From: Neobacillus cucumis
GTDB taxonomy: Bacteria > Bacillota > Bacilli > Bacillales_B > DSM-18226
NCBI RefSeq assembly: GCF_023715505.1
Contig: NZ_JAMBOH010000007.1
Coordinates: 186,001-250,000, forward strand
Reading direction: 5' to 3'
Length of the DNA stretch: 64,000 nt
Made by a program: the position numbers and the translations under genes. The notes beneath the pieces are model-generated. The model saw nothing but the letters and a program-made list of their open reading frames with translations, searched no databases and had not been told where the DNA came from. Positions 25,243 through 35,246 of this stretch are shown here, one piece after another (within the stretch, counting starts at the first letter, position 1; each line of letters starts with the position of its first letter).

Positions 25243-28200
25243 TTATAAAATATTCTTGTTTGCTCTTGGAACTAAATAAGAAGGCATCTCCTCTTTCAAG
25301 CCCCAGATAAAACTCATTGGCTTATTACCGGAATGGCTAACATGATCCGCTGTGCCAAGGAACACAAATGGTGAAGTATAACCATTTTCCTTCTTATACT
25401 CCCGGACAAAAAGGGCAATTTGATGATTTCGCTTTTTATGGTGAATATAGCGCTCCGCGATTTTACTTCCTTCAGCCACACGACTTTGAGTTTGCCAATG
25501 AAAGAGCCGTTCATTGATCGCATAATCATCATATAACGTTGAAGGCGAGAAATCCTTTTCTGACTTATTTAAAGTTATAAAGAATATATCAAGATTCTTA
25601 TCCTCGAAATGCTTTACCCCTTCACGGAAAGCTGGGCTGCTTGATTCATTGTAATATCCAAAAGCAGAAAGTATTTGTGAAGTATTATAGCGGCAATGAA
25701 CACCTAATGGACAAGGAAAATCAAAGCCATTTTCAATCTCCAACGTTTCTAAAGATTGATATAGAAAGTGAAGAATCTCTTTGATTTCTTCTTTAAATTC
25801 AGGCTGCTCCAATACCTTTGCCACTCCCTCTTCAAGCGATGAATATCCTACACTTGACGGGTGTGCATTATAAAAGGAATAGTAGAAAATCGCTACCATT
25901 AACTGCTCTTCCTCATTATGAGCAGCCCGCTCGTCTAAATAATCCATAAAGAATTGGAGGAGCTCTCTGGAGTTCAGATGGAATAAGTTAGGTAATCGTT
26001 TGGTTATTACTTTTTCATCATCAAGTTCAAAATCTAATGCTACACCTGCTTCCACCATCATTCGACTAAAGCTCCGGTCACCATTTTTTCCATAAAAGTC
26101 ATAAATAGTTAGGTGATAATAGTTTAGAAAGTTCTCCAAGGTTAACTTTAAACCGGTATCTTGTTCAAAGTATTTCATTTTAGCAACAAGATTTCCACGA
26201 GTGTTGGCACTGGATTTAATATTTCGTAGAATGTAATCCTTTGCTTGTTTTTCTAATTGAACAAAGCAACCTTTAGGGAGATGGAAGAAACCATTCTCTA
26301 TGTAGTGCTGTACAGAATGCTTGGTCTTTCCAATTAAAGCACGGAATTTTTCTTCAAAATTATAGTTTTTATGGGCTTGTCCAACGAAATCAAGAACGGT
26401 TAAGCACTCTTTTCCTTCAGCTAAACGTAATCCCCGGCCTAATTGTTGCAAGAAGACTGTTAAACTTTCTGTAGGTCTTAAAAATAAAATTGTATTTGCT
26501 TCAGGTATATCGATGCCCTCATTATAGAGATCTACAACAAAGATAAACTTGATTTCACCTCGAACAAGTTGGTATTGTGCATCTCTCCGTGTCTTACTGT
26601 CAACATTTCCATAAAGAGCAACGGAAGGTATTCCCACTTTATTAAAGAAATCAGCCATGTACCTCGCATGTTCGATGGATACGCAGAACCCTAGCCCTTT
26701 AACCTGATCGATATCCGTCACGTATTTATTGATGGCTTTGACAATCTGGCTGCTACGCTGATCGTTCGATGTATATACACTTTCTAACTCTCTGATTTCG
26801 TACCCTCTACGACTCCACTTAAGTTTGGATAAATCAATCGTATCGCTTACACAGAAATACTGAAACGGACTCAGAAGCTTTCGATTAATTGCCTCCGTTA
26901 AACGCATTTCGGCAGAAATCTTACCATCAAAATAAGAAAGAATATCTTTTCCGTCCATCCTTTCGGGTGTTGCAGTAAGACCAAGAAGAATTTTCGGTTG
27001 ATAATAGCTCAATAGCTTTTGATAAGAATCGGCAGCTGCATGATGGAATTCGTCCACGATGATGAAATCATAATAATCACTCGTTGTACCTTCATAAAGC
27101 TTTTTACTGTTAAAGCTCTGAATACTAACGAATAAATGATCAATGGAACCTGGCTGATAAGTCCCTGCTAACATATCTCCAAAGTTTGGATCTTTTAAAA
27201 TGGCACGGAAAGTTTCAAGACTTTGCTTAAGGAGTTCCTCACGATGTGCGACAAATAATAACTTAGCAGATTTATTTTTATTTTTAAACCGTTTATAGTC
27301 AAATGCGGAAATAACCGTCTTACCAACACCCGTCGCCGCAACTAGGAGATTTTTCATGCGGCCAAAAACTTCTCTCTCTACCTGAAGCTTTTCGAGAATT
27401 TCTTTCTGATAAAAATAAGGCTGGATATCAAAAAGAAACGGCCGCTCATTTTCATCATGGGTTTTACTTTTAGATAACGAATGCCTTAAAACCAATTGGT
27501 CTTTTTCACTTTCGGGGTGAAACGTTTTAAACTCATTATCGTTCCAATAGCTTTCAAATGTTGCCTCAAATTTCTTAACGATATCAAACGAATCCTTTTC
27601 AGTAACCTTGATGTTCCATTCCAAACCAGATGTTAATGCGGGATTCGATAGATTGGAGGAACCAATATAGGCTGTACTGAAACCGGTCTCCCTTTTAAAT
27701 AGATAGGCCTTAGCATGAAGTCTGGTTCTATCTACATCATAAGAAATCTTTATCTCCGTATTCGGTAGCTTGCTAAGCTCCTGGATCGCCTTATAATCCG
27801 TTGCCTCCATATAAGAAGTCGTAATTACTCTCAGTTTATTATTCGGATTATCAGTAAAAGTCTTCAGATCCTCAATAATACATCGCAGACCACTCCATTT
27901 AATAAACGAAACAAGCATGTCTATCGAATCAGCAGTTACGATTTCCTTTTTCAGCTCTCCCAGCATATTGGGTTCATAATTAGAACCGGTAAAGAGTGAG
28001 CTCTGTGATAGAGGAGTAACAGGTCGGATCACTTCGCCCTTTTGGATACTACGGATCGAATTGATCCGCGAATAAATAGACGTAAGGACCTCGCCTTCCT
28101 CTTCAATTCGTAATTGGCGGAACTCCTCTTCATCTAGCCGCTCACTTAAAATAGAGATAATATCGTTGCATGTACGGATCTGATTGATTAGAGCTTGCTT

Positions 28201-28395
28201 ATCATCACTTTCATTGTCACGGACAAACTTTAGGGCTTTTCTGGTGACGACGGATATATAAGATGATAATAGTTTTCTTGCCTCTTCCACGTCTATGCGT
28301 TCTTTGCCGATGTCATATGCATTAATGTCTATACCAGTAAGTTCATCTTTTAGATTTTGGTTGATGATTTCTTCGTAGATTCCTTGTTTGAGCAT
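25243..28395 (-). CDS. PLD nuclease-like / superfamily 2 helicase / DUF3427 protein
   Basis: This large 1050-residue protein has an N-terminal region followed by a phospholipase D-type domain with an HKD-like motif (RLHAKAYLFKRETGFS near residue 227, then YIGSSNLSNPALTSG). The SF2 helicase core has Walker A AATGVGKT near 353, motif II DEFHHAA near 447, GLTATPERMDG and motif VI QLGRGLR. The C-terminal DUF3427 region ends PSYLVPRANKNIL. Such proteins are seen in variable and defence-associated regions of bacterial chromosomes. Whether it cuts DNA has not been established here. The 579-bp gap after its start holds no gene I can support. Confidence 0.85.
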   Translation of the reverse strand: MLKQGIYEEIINQNLKDELTGIDINAYDIGKERIDVEEARKLLSSYISVVTRKALKFVRDNESDDKQALINQIRTCNDIISILSERLDEEEFRQLRIEEEGEVLTSIYSRINSIRSIQKGEVIRPVTPLSQSSLFTGSNYEPNMLGELKKEIVTADSIDMLVSFIKWSGLRCIIEDLKTFTDNPNNKLRVITTSYMEATDYKAIQELSKLPNTEIKISYDVDRTRLHAKAYLFKRETGFSTAYIGSSNLSNPALTSGLEWNIKVTEKDSFDIVKKFEATFESYWNDNEFKTFHPESEKDQLVLRHSLSKSKTHDENERPFLFDIQPYFYQKEILEKLQVEREVFGRMKNLLVAATGVGKTVISAFDYKRFKNKNKSAKLLFVAHREELLKQSLETFRAILKDPNFGDMLAGTYQPGSIDHLFVSIQSFNSKKLYEGTTSDYYDFIIVDEFHHAAADSYQKLLSYYQPKILLGLTATPERMDGKDILSYFDGKISAEMRLTEAINRKLLSPFQYFCVSDTIDLSKLKWSRRGYEIRELESVYTSNDQRSSQIVKAINKYVTDIDQVKGLGFCVSIEHARYMADFFNKVGIPSVALYGNVDSKTRRDAQYQLVRGEIKFIFVVDLYNEGIDIPEANTILFLRPTESLTVFLQQLGRGLRLAEGKECLTVLDFVGQAHKNYNFEEKFRALIGKTKHSVQHYIENGFFHLPKGCFVQLEKQAKDYILRNIKSSANTRGNLVAKMKYFEQDTGLKLTLENFLNYYHLTIYDFYGKNGDRSFSRMMVEAGVALDFELDDEKVITKRLPNLFHLNSRELLQFFMDYLDERAAHNEEEQLMVAIFYYSFYNAHPSSVGYSSLEEGVAKVLEQPEFKEEIKEILHFLYQSLETLEIENGFDFPCPLGVHCRYNTSQILSAFGYYNESSSPAFREGVKHFEDKNLDIFFITLNKSEKDFSPSTLYDDYAINERLFHWQTQSRVAEGSKIAERYIHHKKRNHQIALFVREYKKENGYTSPFVFLGTADHVSHSGNKPMSFIWGLKEEMPSYLVPRANKNIL

Positions 28396-28974
28396 TTAAG
28401 TACTCCTTGTATTTTCCTCTTTAAATATATTATGATCTTATATTTTCTTCTTTATCTATTAGATACCCTTTATTTGTAATGAATTAATGCATAATAAAAA
28501 CTAAAGTAAACTGGAGACATTAACCAAAGATAAAGCTTCTCTTTAAATTTCTCTCTTTGTTGTTTTGCGTACTTGTCTTCGGTTTGATTAGATGTTGAAT
28601 TCGATTGACGCTCTTAATATGTTTAAAACATTATCGGTTCTGATAGTTTAAGAAAGGTTATATTCAGGTTACTTCTTTCTGTTACGACAAATCTAATAAT
28701 ATTACAGCTGCGACTATCAATATTGACACACACCAATAGAGAACTTTACAACATTAACGAGGACATGAATCAATTTTGTGGATTAAAACACAGCGAATAA
28801 AAATAAAATTAAAAATTTAAGCATGCACAAAATCCGACAAGGTTCGGGCAAGACATTATGTAAAATAGTAGTATAATTTACCACAATTTCAAAATATTGG
28901 TACATTTTATACGAAATTTTAGCTTAAGGCCGTAGGATGTTAATTGCTGAATTATCAGGTATGGGGGGAGCATT

Positions 28975-30417
28975 ATGGAAAGCACGGTAAATATTCAAGA
29001 GATTGAGAAACAACACCTAAAATCAACTAAATGGTATGCAAATTGGAGGTTTATTACAGCAAGCGCCCTCATTATTATCGTACTCATTATTGGAGCAGGC
29101 AGCTACTATCAGGCAAACCACTTCAATCGAGAAATCAACATTAATAACATTAAAGTCGGTGGAATGAGGGCTGATCAGGCACTTAATAAACTAAATACAA
29201 CCGTGTTTAATAATGTTGTCTATGTCGGAGATCAACAGATTTTAAATGGAAAAGATACAACGATGGGAATTACTGATAAAGACCTGCCCGCTATCAAAAA
29301 ATTATTAAAGAACCAATGGACTTTTTTTCCTTCTTCAAAAGCTAAGGAATATTCATTAATGCCCAGCAATCAGAATCTGCATCGAAATCAGACGTTGAAA
29401 AAACAGGTGGAAGAAAAGCTGCTAGCCATGAATCAGAGTTTAAAAGCCCCACAAGATGCGGCGGTCCATTTGGAACAAGGCAAAATTGTTGTCACTCCCA
29501 GCATTAACGGAGAGCGGTATGATGTCGCCAGTCTTCTGAAGGAATACGACAAGCACGAATATATTAGTGAAATTCGACTTAATCCAGTATACATACAGCC
29601 AATTAAAGAAGATAGCGAGTTTATAAAAAATCAACAGAAAAAGCTGGAGGAATTCCTTGCTCAGACCGTAGATTATAAAGTGCAGGATAAAGTTTTTACG
29701 TTAAACGCAAGCGAAGTAATTAAGAATGCATCTATTTCAAAAGATTTGCAGATTAAGATTGTTGATGCAGGTGATATTAAGAATAAAATCGCTGAAATTA
29801 ACAATTCCCAATCCACATTAAATAAGGATTTCAAATTTAAGACCCATTCAGGTTCGATGATATCGGTTAAAGGTAAAGGCTATGGCTGGGCCATAGATGT
29901 TGATAAAGAAGTACCGCGTATGAAGGAAGCTTTTGAAAATGGAGAGAAATCGGTTTCCGCCTCTAATATTTACGGAAATGGCTGGAAGGGTGAAGGCTAC
30001 GGATATGAAGCGATTACGAATAATGGTATTGGCGATACGTATGCTGAGGTCTCCATTGCAGAGCAGCGGATTTGGATTTACAAAAATGGCAAATTAGTCG
30101 TCACAACGAATGTCGTTACCGGCACACATAGTACCCAACATGATACATCACCAGGAGTATGGTATATTCTCTATAAACAGACACCTTCCGTATTAACGGG
30201 CAGGGAAAACGGAAAAATCACTTATCAAGTCAATGTTGATTATTGGGCTCCTTTTACGAATGACGGCCAAGGGTTCCACGATGCCAGCTGGCGTGGCAAT
30301 TGGGGAAGTAAAGCTTATCTTACGGCTGGATCACACGGCTGTGTCAACACACCGCCCAGCATTATGAAAACCGTGTATAACAATCTCAGCACCTATGAGC
30401 CGGTTGTTGTTTATTGA
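28975..30417 (+). CDS. Membrane-anchored L,D-transpeptidase (YkuD family)
   Basis: This 480-residue protein has a cytosolic N-terminus, a single helix at about residues 25-45, a long extracytoplasmic region resembling peptidoglycan-binding type-4 domains (VGGMRADQALNKLN), and a C-terminal YkuD domain with the catalytic signature SHGCVNTP near residue 453 and upstream histidines (GTHSTQHDTS). It forms 3-3 crosslinks or attaches proteins to the cell wall. The start at ATG 28975 follows GGGGGAG. It stands alone, with a strong terminator after it. A weak TATAAT lies at 28872-28877. Confidence 0.88.
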   Translation: MESTVNIQEIEKQHLKSTKWYANWRFITASALIIIVLIIGAGSYYQANHFNREININNIKVGGMRADQALNKLNTTVFNNVVYVGDQQILNGKDTTMGITDKDLPAIKKLLKNQWTFFPSSKAKEYSLMPSNQNLHRNQTLKKQVEEKLLAMNQSLKAPQDAAVHLEQGKIVVTPSINGERYDVASLLKEYDKHEYISEIRLNPVYIQPIKEDSEFIKNQQKKLEEFLAQTVDYKVQDKVFTLNASEVIKNASISKDLQIKIVDAGDIKNKIAEINNSQSTLNKDFKFKTHSGSMISVKGKGYGWAIDVDKEVPRMKEAFENGEKSVSASNIYGNGWKGEGYGYEAITNNGIGDTYAEVSIAEQRIWIYKNGKLVVTTNVVTGTHSTQHDTSPGVWYILYKQTPSVLTGRENGKITYQVNVDYWAPFTNDGQGFHDASWRGNWGSKAYLTAGSHGCVNTPPSIMKTVYNNLSTYEPVVVY

Positions 30418-30493
30418 GTCGTGGGAGGCCAGTCCCAAAAGTATAAATAGAATTGCCTGACACTAATCCAATTCTGTGTATTGTTTTTAACTT

Positions 30494-30528
30494 AAAAGGC
30501 GAAAAGTGCTAGTCACTTTTCGCCTTTT
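30494..30528 (+). terminator. Terminator of the L,D-transpeptidase gene
   Basis: A 15-bp perfect stem (30494-30508 with 30514-30528) ends in a run of Ts on the plus strand. Confidence 0.85.
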
Positions 30529-30580
30529 ATCTGCTGATCAGTATTTAAATCGGTTGACAGGCCATTATGTTTATTGGAAA

Positions 30581-30801
30581 TCAAAATGTTTTTAATGCTC
30601 TATTTCCTTTTTTACAAAGTCCTGTTTTAGTCGTTTTCTTGCCGATATGGCTGTGTCTTGACGGTTGCCGATTTAAACCGAGCAGGCGTGCCAGGGCGAG
30701 TATCAATTTAACCAAAAAGGACCACTGCCTTATAATCATCGCGACCATTAAGACAAGAATAAAAATCAGGCTGGCTAGTGACACGCTTAACGTGGTTGGT
30801 A
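30581..30801 (-). pseudogene. Gene fragment next to the IS element (single-helix membrane protein C-terminus)
   Basis: An open minus-strand frame encodes about 70 residues with one hydrophobic segment (VSLASLIFILVLMVAMIIRQ) and a basic tail (NRQPSRHSHIGKKTTKTGL). The frame stays open up to the IS element boundary. There is no good start or ribosome binding site, so it looks like the 3' end of a gene cut by the insertion. The other side of the element does not supply an obvious N-terminal part. Alternatively it is chance coding. Confidence 0.35.
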
Positions 30802-30814
30802 TGTCAACACTAAA

Positions 30815-31672
30815 TCAAACATTTTTTTTAAGGGCTAAGTTTCGATAAGTCACCGGACTTAAGTAGTCAAGTGTGCTGTGCGAACGGATATTATTGTACC
30901 AATTAACATAATCAAAAAGTTCAAGAGAGAGTTGTTCAAGGGTAAGAAAGTGCGTACCGTTGATTAATTCTGTTTTTAGTATCTTAAATGTAGCTTCTGC
31001 CACCGCATTATCATAAGGGTTCCCTTTTTGGCTTAGAGAGCGTGTAATCTGAAATTCATTTAATAATTCATCAATATCAACATTCTTAAATTCAGATCCA
31101 CGATCTGTATGAAATATTTTCACATTTTCTAATGGACGTTTGACCGATGCGAAGGCACGCTGAACTAAAGCCGCATCTTTGCGCTCTCCAGCGCTGTAAC
31201 CAACTATTTCTCTATTATATAAATCTATTAAAAAACAGACGTAGTTCCAATACTGTCCTACTCTGACATAGGTCAAGTCACTGACCAATACAGACATCTC
31301 TTTGTCTACTTGAAATTCTCGATGTAACACATTTTGAATGGATTCTTCATTTGGTGGTGAAGTCATTGGTTTGTAGGACGCCTGTGCATATTTCGATTGG
31401 ATTCCAAGTTCCGCCATTAATCGACCTATGCGCCGTCTGGAGACCGTGTGACCTGTTTTAAAAAGGGCATTTTTAATTTTACGAGTTCCATATACTTGAC
31501 GGTTTTTGTTGAAAATCATTTGGATTTCTTCTTTTAATTTTTGTTCTAGTTCAGCTTTTTCTTGTTCTTTTTGGGCTGCTATTTCTGTTTCGTAGTAAAA
31601 AGTACTACGAGCAATTTGTAGGACTTTGCACATTGCTGATACCGAATATTTGTGACGATTTTTTTCAATCAC
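30815..31672 (-). CDS. IS3-family transposase OrfB (DDE integrase core)
   Basis: This 285-residue protein has an HTH_21 region (YGTRKIKNALFKTGHTVSRR) and an rve integrase core with the DDE triad in VSDLTYVRVG, FHTDRGSEFKN and NAVAEATFKILKTEL. It starts at GTG 31672, in the -1 frame relative to OrfA. Its frame stays open upstream across the OrfA stop region (CGAAAATAG), so a programmed -1 frameshift could give the OrfAB fusion used by IS3 elements. It appears intact. Confidence 0.9.
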   Translation of the reverse strand: MIEKNRHKYSVSAMCKVLQIARSTFYYETEIAAQKEQEKAELEQKLKEEIQMIFNKNRQVYGTRKIKNALFKTGHTVSRRRIGRLMAELGIQSKYAQASYKPMTSPPNEESIQNVLHREFQVDKEMSVLVSDLTYVRVGQYWNYVCFLIDLYNREIVGYSAGERKDAALVQRAFASVKRPLENVKIFHTDRGSEFKNVDIDELLNEFQITRSLSQKGNPYDNAVAEATFKILKTELINGTHFLTLEQLSLELFDYVNWYNNIRSHSTLDYLSPVTYRNLALKKNV

Positions 31673-31674
31673 TT

Positions 31675-31956
31675 CTATTTTCGTCCCATGATCAGCGCGG
31701 CTTGCTTTAAAATATCGACTTCCATTTCTAGCTGCTTATTTCTTTTTCTTAACTCCACTAATTCTTGTTCTTCAGGACTTCGATTGTCTTTCTCTTTAAA
31801 AGATCCGGACTGTTGGAATTGCGTAATCCACCTGTCTAAAGCAGATGCAGTTAATTCATATTCACTGACAATATCTTGGCGACTTTTCCCATTTTCATAT
31901 AAAGCCACCACCTGCTTTTTGAAATCTGTTGTAAACGTTCTTCTTTTTTGGGTCAT
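31675..31956 (-). CDS. IS3-family transposase OrfA (HTH protein)
   Basis: This 93-residue protein has an HTH_Tnp_1 motif (TTDFKKQVVALYENGKSRQD then IVSEYELTASALDRWI) followed by a leucine-rich coiled coil (ELRKRNKQLEMEVDILKQAA). It binds the element ends. It ends 3 bp before the OrfB start. Confidence 0.9.
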   Translation of the reverse strand: MTQKRRTFTTDFKKQVVALYENGKSRQDIVSEYELTASALDRWITQFQQSGSFKEKDNRSPEEQELVELRKRNKQLEMEVDILKQAALIMGRK

Positions 31957-32044
31957 AGTAGACTCTCCTCACTTGTTATGTATTATTCTACTTGCCCTTA
32001 TTTTTATTGTCCAACTAAGTGTAACCTATCCAGGTTAAAACGGT

Positions 32045-33313
32045 CTATTGTTTGTATTCAGATTCCTTAACGTTGTAAATTCGCGTTTTGTTGGTGAGAC
32101 CCCTATATTCAATCGGGGCAATCCCTTCGCTACCTTTAAAGGTTTTATTAAAATAACTCTGATTCTCATAACCTAACATATCGCTAATTTCAAGAATAGT
32201 ATAGTTTGTTTGCTCTAATAAGTCCTTCGCGCGATTCATTTTTAGTTTAACAACATATTTAACAAAATTTTCACCCACTTCTTTTTTAAACAACCGGCTA
32301 AAATAACTGGAATTAAGATGCAGATAATTTGCTACTTCATCTAACGTTATTCTCCGATGTAAATTATCAAAAATATATTTACACGCATTTTCGATTTCAG
32401 CATTAGAACTGACTTTTGAAACATTTTGCTCAATCAGTTTCATCATTTGGATTTTTATATCTAATGGGTTTGCAGCTGGACTGCCTAACACGAATGAAAG
32501 CGAAATACCAAATATGTCTTGAAATATATTTTTTATCTTTTCCATCAGCCTCTTTGTTTTTAAAGTGTACCTTTCCGGGTCTTGACTTAGTTGAACAAAT
32601 AGAAAGGACTTCTCTCTTTCAAATTGTCCATGAATTGCATTTTCCGCCTCTTTTTCGATTAGCTCTGTCATAACATGATGAACAAAATAATTCATCAAAG
32701 AGACTGATTGAAAATAATGTAGGACAGTTTGGTAATTCTTTATTACACATTGGATAATCATATACATCTGATTGGGTTCCCACCCTAGCAATTGAGCTTC
32801 TACTTGCCATACTTCCATGCTATGGATGGGTTGATGAACTGTTTTATTGATAAATCTTTCTATCATTAATCGTTTGTTTTGCTCAATGGTCCTTGTCATT
32901 TGTATCTGCTTCTTTTTATTCTCATTTTCTATATCTAGAATCTGGACACATTTGCGCAGCAAAAGAATAATTTCTTCTATATCCAATGTATCTTTCAGAA
33001 TATATTCCTGGACATTTAACTTAAGTGCCTGCTGAGCAAATTTAAATTCATTATGGCATGAAAGAATCGTTACTATTAATGAAGGATTTTTTTCCTTTAA
33101 AATTTTTGTAAGTTCAATACCGTTTAATTTTGGCATACCAATATCTGTTATAAGGATATCCGGCATATTTTCTTCCGCTTCATGTAAAGCATTCAATCCA
33201 TTTACATGAATACTTTGCAATATCAGCCCAAGTTCTTCCCAATTAATCATTTCTGAAAGGAATTCAAGCACAGGATAATCATCATCTACTAACATCACCT
33301 TATACATGCTCAT
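32045..33313 (-). CDS. YesN-type response regulator with AraC HTH
   Basis: This 422-residue protein has an N-terminal receiver (MVDD motif MLVDDDYPVLEF; phospho-Asp near residue 54 in DILITDIGMPKLNG), a linker of unknown fold, and a C-terminal AraC double HTH (LHLNSSYFSRLFKKEVGENF; ILEISDMLGYENQSYFNKTF). It is encoded after the YesM-type kinase with a 14-bp overlap. In this family the pair senses oligosaccharides and activates the linked ABC transporter. The IS element inserted just downstream without harming it. Confidence 0.9.
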   Translation of the reverse strand: MSMYKVMLVDDDYPVLEFLSEMINWEELGLILQSIHVNGLNALHEAEENMPDILITDIGMPKLNGIELTKILKEKNPSLIVTILSCHNEFKFAQQALKLNVQEYILKDTLDIEEIILLLRKCVQILDIENENKKKQIQMTRTIEQNKRLMIERFINKTVHQPIHSMEVWQVEAQLLGWEPNQMYMIIQCVIKNYQTVLHYFQSVSLMNYFVHHVMTELIEKEAENAIHGQFEREKSFLFVQLSQDPERYTLKTKRLMEKIKNIFQDIFGISLSFVLGSPAANPLDIKIQMMKLIEQNVSKVSSNAEIENACKYIFDNLHRRITLDEVANYLHLNSSYFSRLFKKEVGENFVKYVVKLKMNRAKDLLEQTNYTILEISDMLGYENQSYFNKTFKGSEGIAPIEYRGLTNKTRIYNVKESEYKQ

Positions 33314-35120
33314 ACTCCTCTCTAATTGGGATATACATGGTTACTTTGGTTCCCTTGTCCAGTTCACTATCTACATGCATGTTAAAGCCTTCACCAAATG
33401 TTAATTTCATTCTTTCATTTACATTTGATAAACCAATACTTGAAAAGCCCTTTCCGGAATCACTAAACTTAGATGTGTCAGGAACTGCTTTATTGAGAAT
33501 TTCTTTAATGGTGAAAAGTTGTTCAATCTTCATACCTGCACCATTATCTTTAACCTCAACCATCAATGCACCATTTAGATAATTCCCTTTTATTAAAATA
33601 AACCCCTCACGCTCACTTAATCCATGAATAATGGCATTTTCAATAATAGGCTGGAGGATTAATCGGGGTAATTTGATGGGATAGGTTTCAACCGAAACAG
33701 CTATTCTTAATTCGATTTTGTTTCTTTGGCGCATATTCATTATACGAATATAATCTTGATTAATCTCCAGTTCCTCTTGAAAAGTAATCATATCCTTATG
33801 TTTATCAAACGTCATTCTTAAAAGTTTTGATAAGGAACTAATCATTTCCGCACTTTCAGAATCACGTTTTAATAAAACTTTCATTCTAATAGAATTTAAA
33901 ACATTAAATAAGAAATGTGGATTGATTTGTGCCTGTAACATGGCTAATTCTGCTTCCCGCTTTCTTGATTGTGTGAGCGTATTCTCCACAATTACTTCAT
34001 TTACTTTATCCAGCATATGATTAAATGAGGAAGAGAGCGTTGCTATTTCATCATGCCCTTTTACAATTGAACGTATGGACAAATCACCTTTCTGCACTTT
34101 TTTTGCTACATTTCGTAATTCAACCAGACGATTCAATATTCTCCTTAAAAGGTAAATAAGTAACAATAGAAATACAATAAAAAAAAGCGATTGAAAGAGA
34201 AATACTTTTTTGAAGATTGAATTAATTTTTGAGATAGCATGATCATAAGGGATAAGCGAGATTAATTTCCAGCCTGTAATCGATAGTTCACGAGTGTTGA
34301 TTAAATAATCTTTTCCTTTAATCGTCATTATATCTTTTGAATGGTTACCAGCTATTTCATTTACTTGTTTCGATAGATCCAAATGGAATGGCTGATTTTC
34401 AGCAATAAGCTGATTTTGTTCATTTAGCAGCAGCATATTATGATTTGAATTTTCACTGCTTAATATATCGTTAATTCTATTTCCCATTATGGTTACCATG
34501 GCATATCCATAGACACCTGAATTACTGTCCCTTAATGGTCTTGCGACAGATAATTGAAAGGAATTATTTTTCCTCTCCGATGCAATCATAGTCGGCTGGG
34601 GCGCAATCCAAATGAAACGATAACTTTTCAGTCTATCTAAAATAGTAAACCATGGTTCTTTTTTTATGTTGAGCGGATTAAATTCGTGGAAGGAGTAGTT
34701 TGTATAAAATTTTCCGTTCTTAAGCAAGATGGTTATATATACTTTTTGATCTTTTAATGTAATCGTATCCAATGTCTGTTGGACTTTTTGATCATTAATG
34801 AACTCTTCATAATCTGTTGCCACATCATGATTCATCTTATTATTTATTGGGTCTTTTAAGATCGCATTCAGCTCTGTATCAAGCTGAATAAAGTTAAGTG
34901 TATACAGCATATCTTCGAATACTTTTTTGAAGTATTCATCTATTAATTTTAACTCATTTTGAGCACTGATATTAGCCTGTTCTTTAACAGCGTCTTTTGT
35001 TAAATAGTTGTAGATTGCAAAAGTAATAATCGCAGGAAGGATTAAGCATGTAATTGCAATAATCAGCACTTTATCACGAAAAGACAGGAACGATGCCATT
35101 CGTTTCACTTGCGTTTTCAT
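33300..35120 (-). CDS. YesM-type sensor histidine kinase
   Basis: This 606-residue kinase has two membrane helices (about 17-38 and 300-320) that flank a large Cache-like extracellular sensor domain. A HAMP linker, the His_kinase domain with the phospho-histidine in QINPHFLFNVLNSIRMK (near residue 400) and an HATPase domain (LILQPIIENAIIHGL, VKDNGAGM) follow. This is the LytS/YesM kinase family. It should detect the sugar bound outside the cell and phosphorylate the neighbouring AraC-type regulator. Confidence 0.9.
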   Translation of the reverse strand: MKTQVKRMASFLSFRDKVLIIAITCLILPAIITFAIYNYLTKDAVKEQANISAQNELKLIDEYFKKVFEDMLYTLNFIQLDTELNAILKDPINNKMNHDVATDYEEFINDQKVQQTLDTITLKDQKVYITILLKNGKFYTNYSFHEFNPLNIKKEPWFTILDRLKSYRFIWIAPQPTMIASERKNNSFQLSVARPLRDSNSGVYGYAMVTIMGNRINDILSSENSNHNMLLLNEQNQLIAENQPFHLDLSKQVNEIAGNHSKDIMTIKGKDYLINTRELSITGWKLISLIPYDHAISKINSIFKKVFLFQSLFFIVFLLLLIYLLRRILNRLVELRNVAKKVQKGDLSIRSIVKGHDEIATLSSSFNHMLDKVNEVIVENTLTQSRKREAELAMLQAQINPHFLFNVLNSIRMKVLLKRDSESAEMISSLSKLLRMTFDKHKDMITFQEELEINQDYIRIMNMRQRNKIELRIAVSVETYPIKLPRLILQPIIENAIIHGLSEREGFILIKGNYLNGALMVEVKDNGAGMKIEQLFTIKEILNKAVPDTSKFSDSGKGFSSIGLSNVNERMKLTFGEGFNMHVDSELDKGTKVTMYIPIREEYEHV

Positions 35121-35246
35121 CCACCAACCTCCTCGTAAGGAAATGATTGGGGCTGAAAAAGCGGCATCGCCCCTGTCCCTATTATATACTCAACTTTCAA
35201 AGTAAGAGAATACTAATATTTACAATTTGAGAAAGTTGAAATCTAT

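Larger units (their letters stand above)
30802..32026 (-). mobile_element. IS3-family insertion sequence (IS150-like)
   Basis: Two overlapping-type transposase frames lie between imperfect ends. The left end ACACTAAATCAAACATTTTT can be aligned with the inverted right end ACACTTAGTTGGACAATAAA, and both are followed by AAGGGC. The outer limits are approximate because the last few bases of the two ends do not match well and I could not identify the 3-bp target duplication. Confidence 0.75.
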
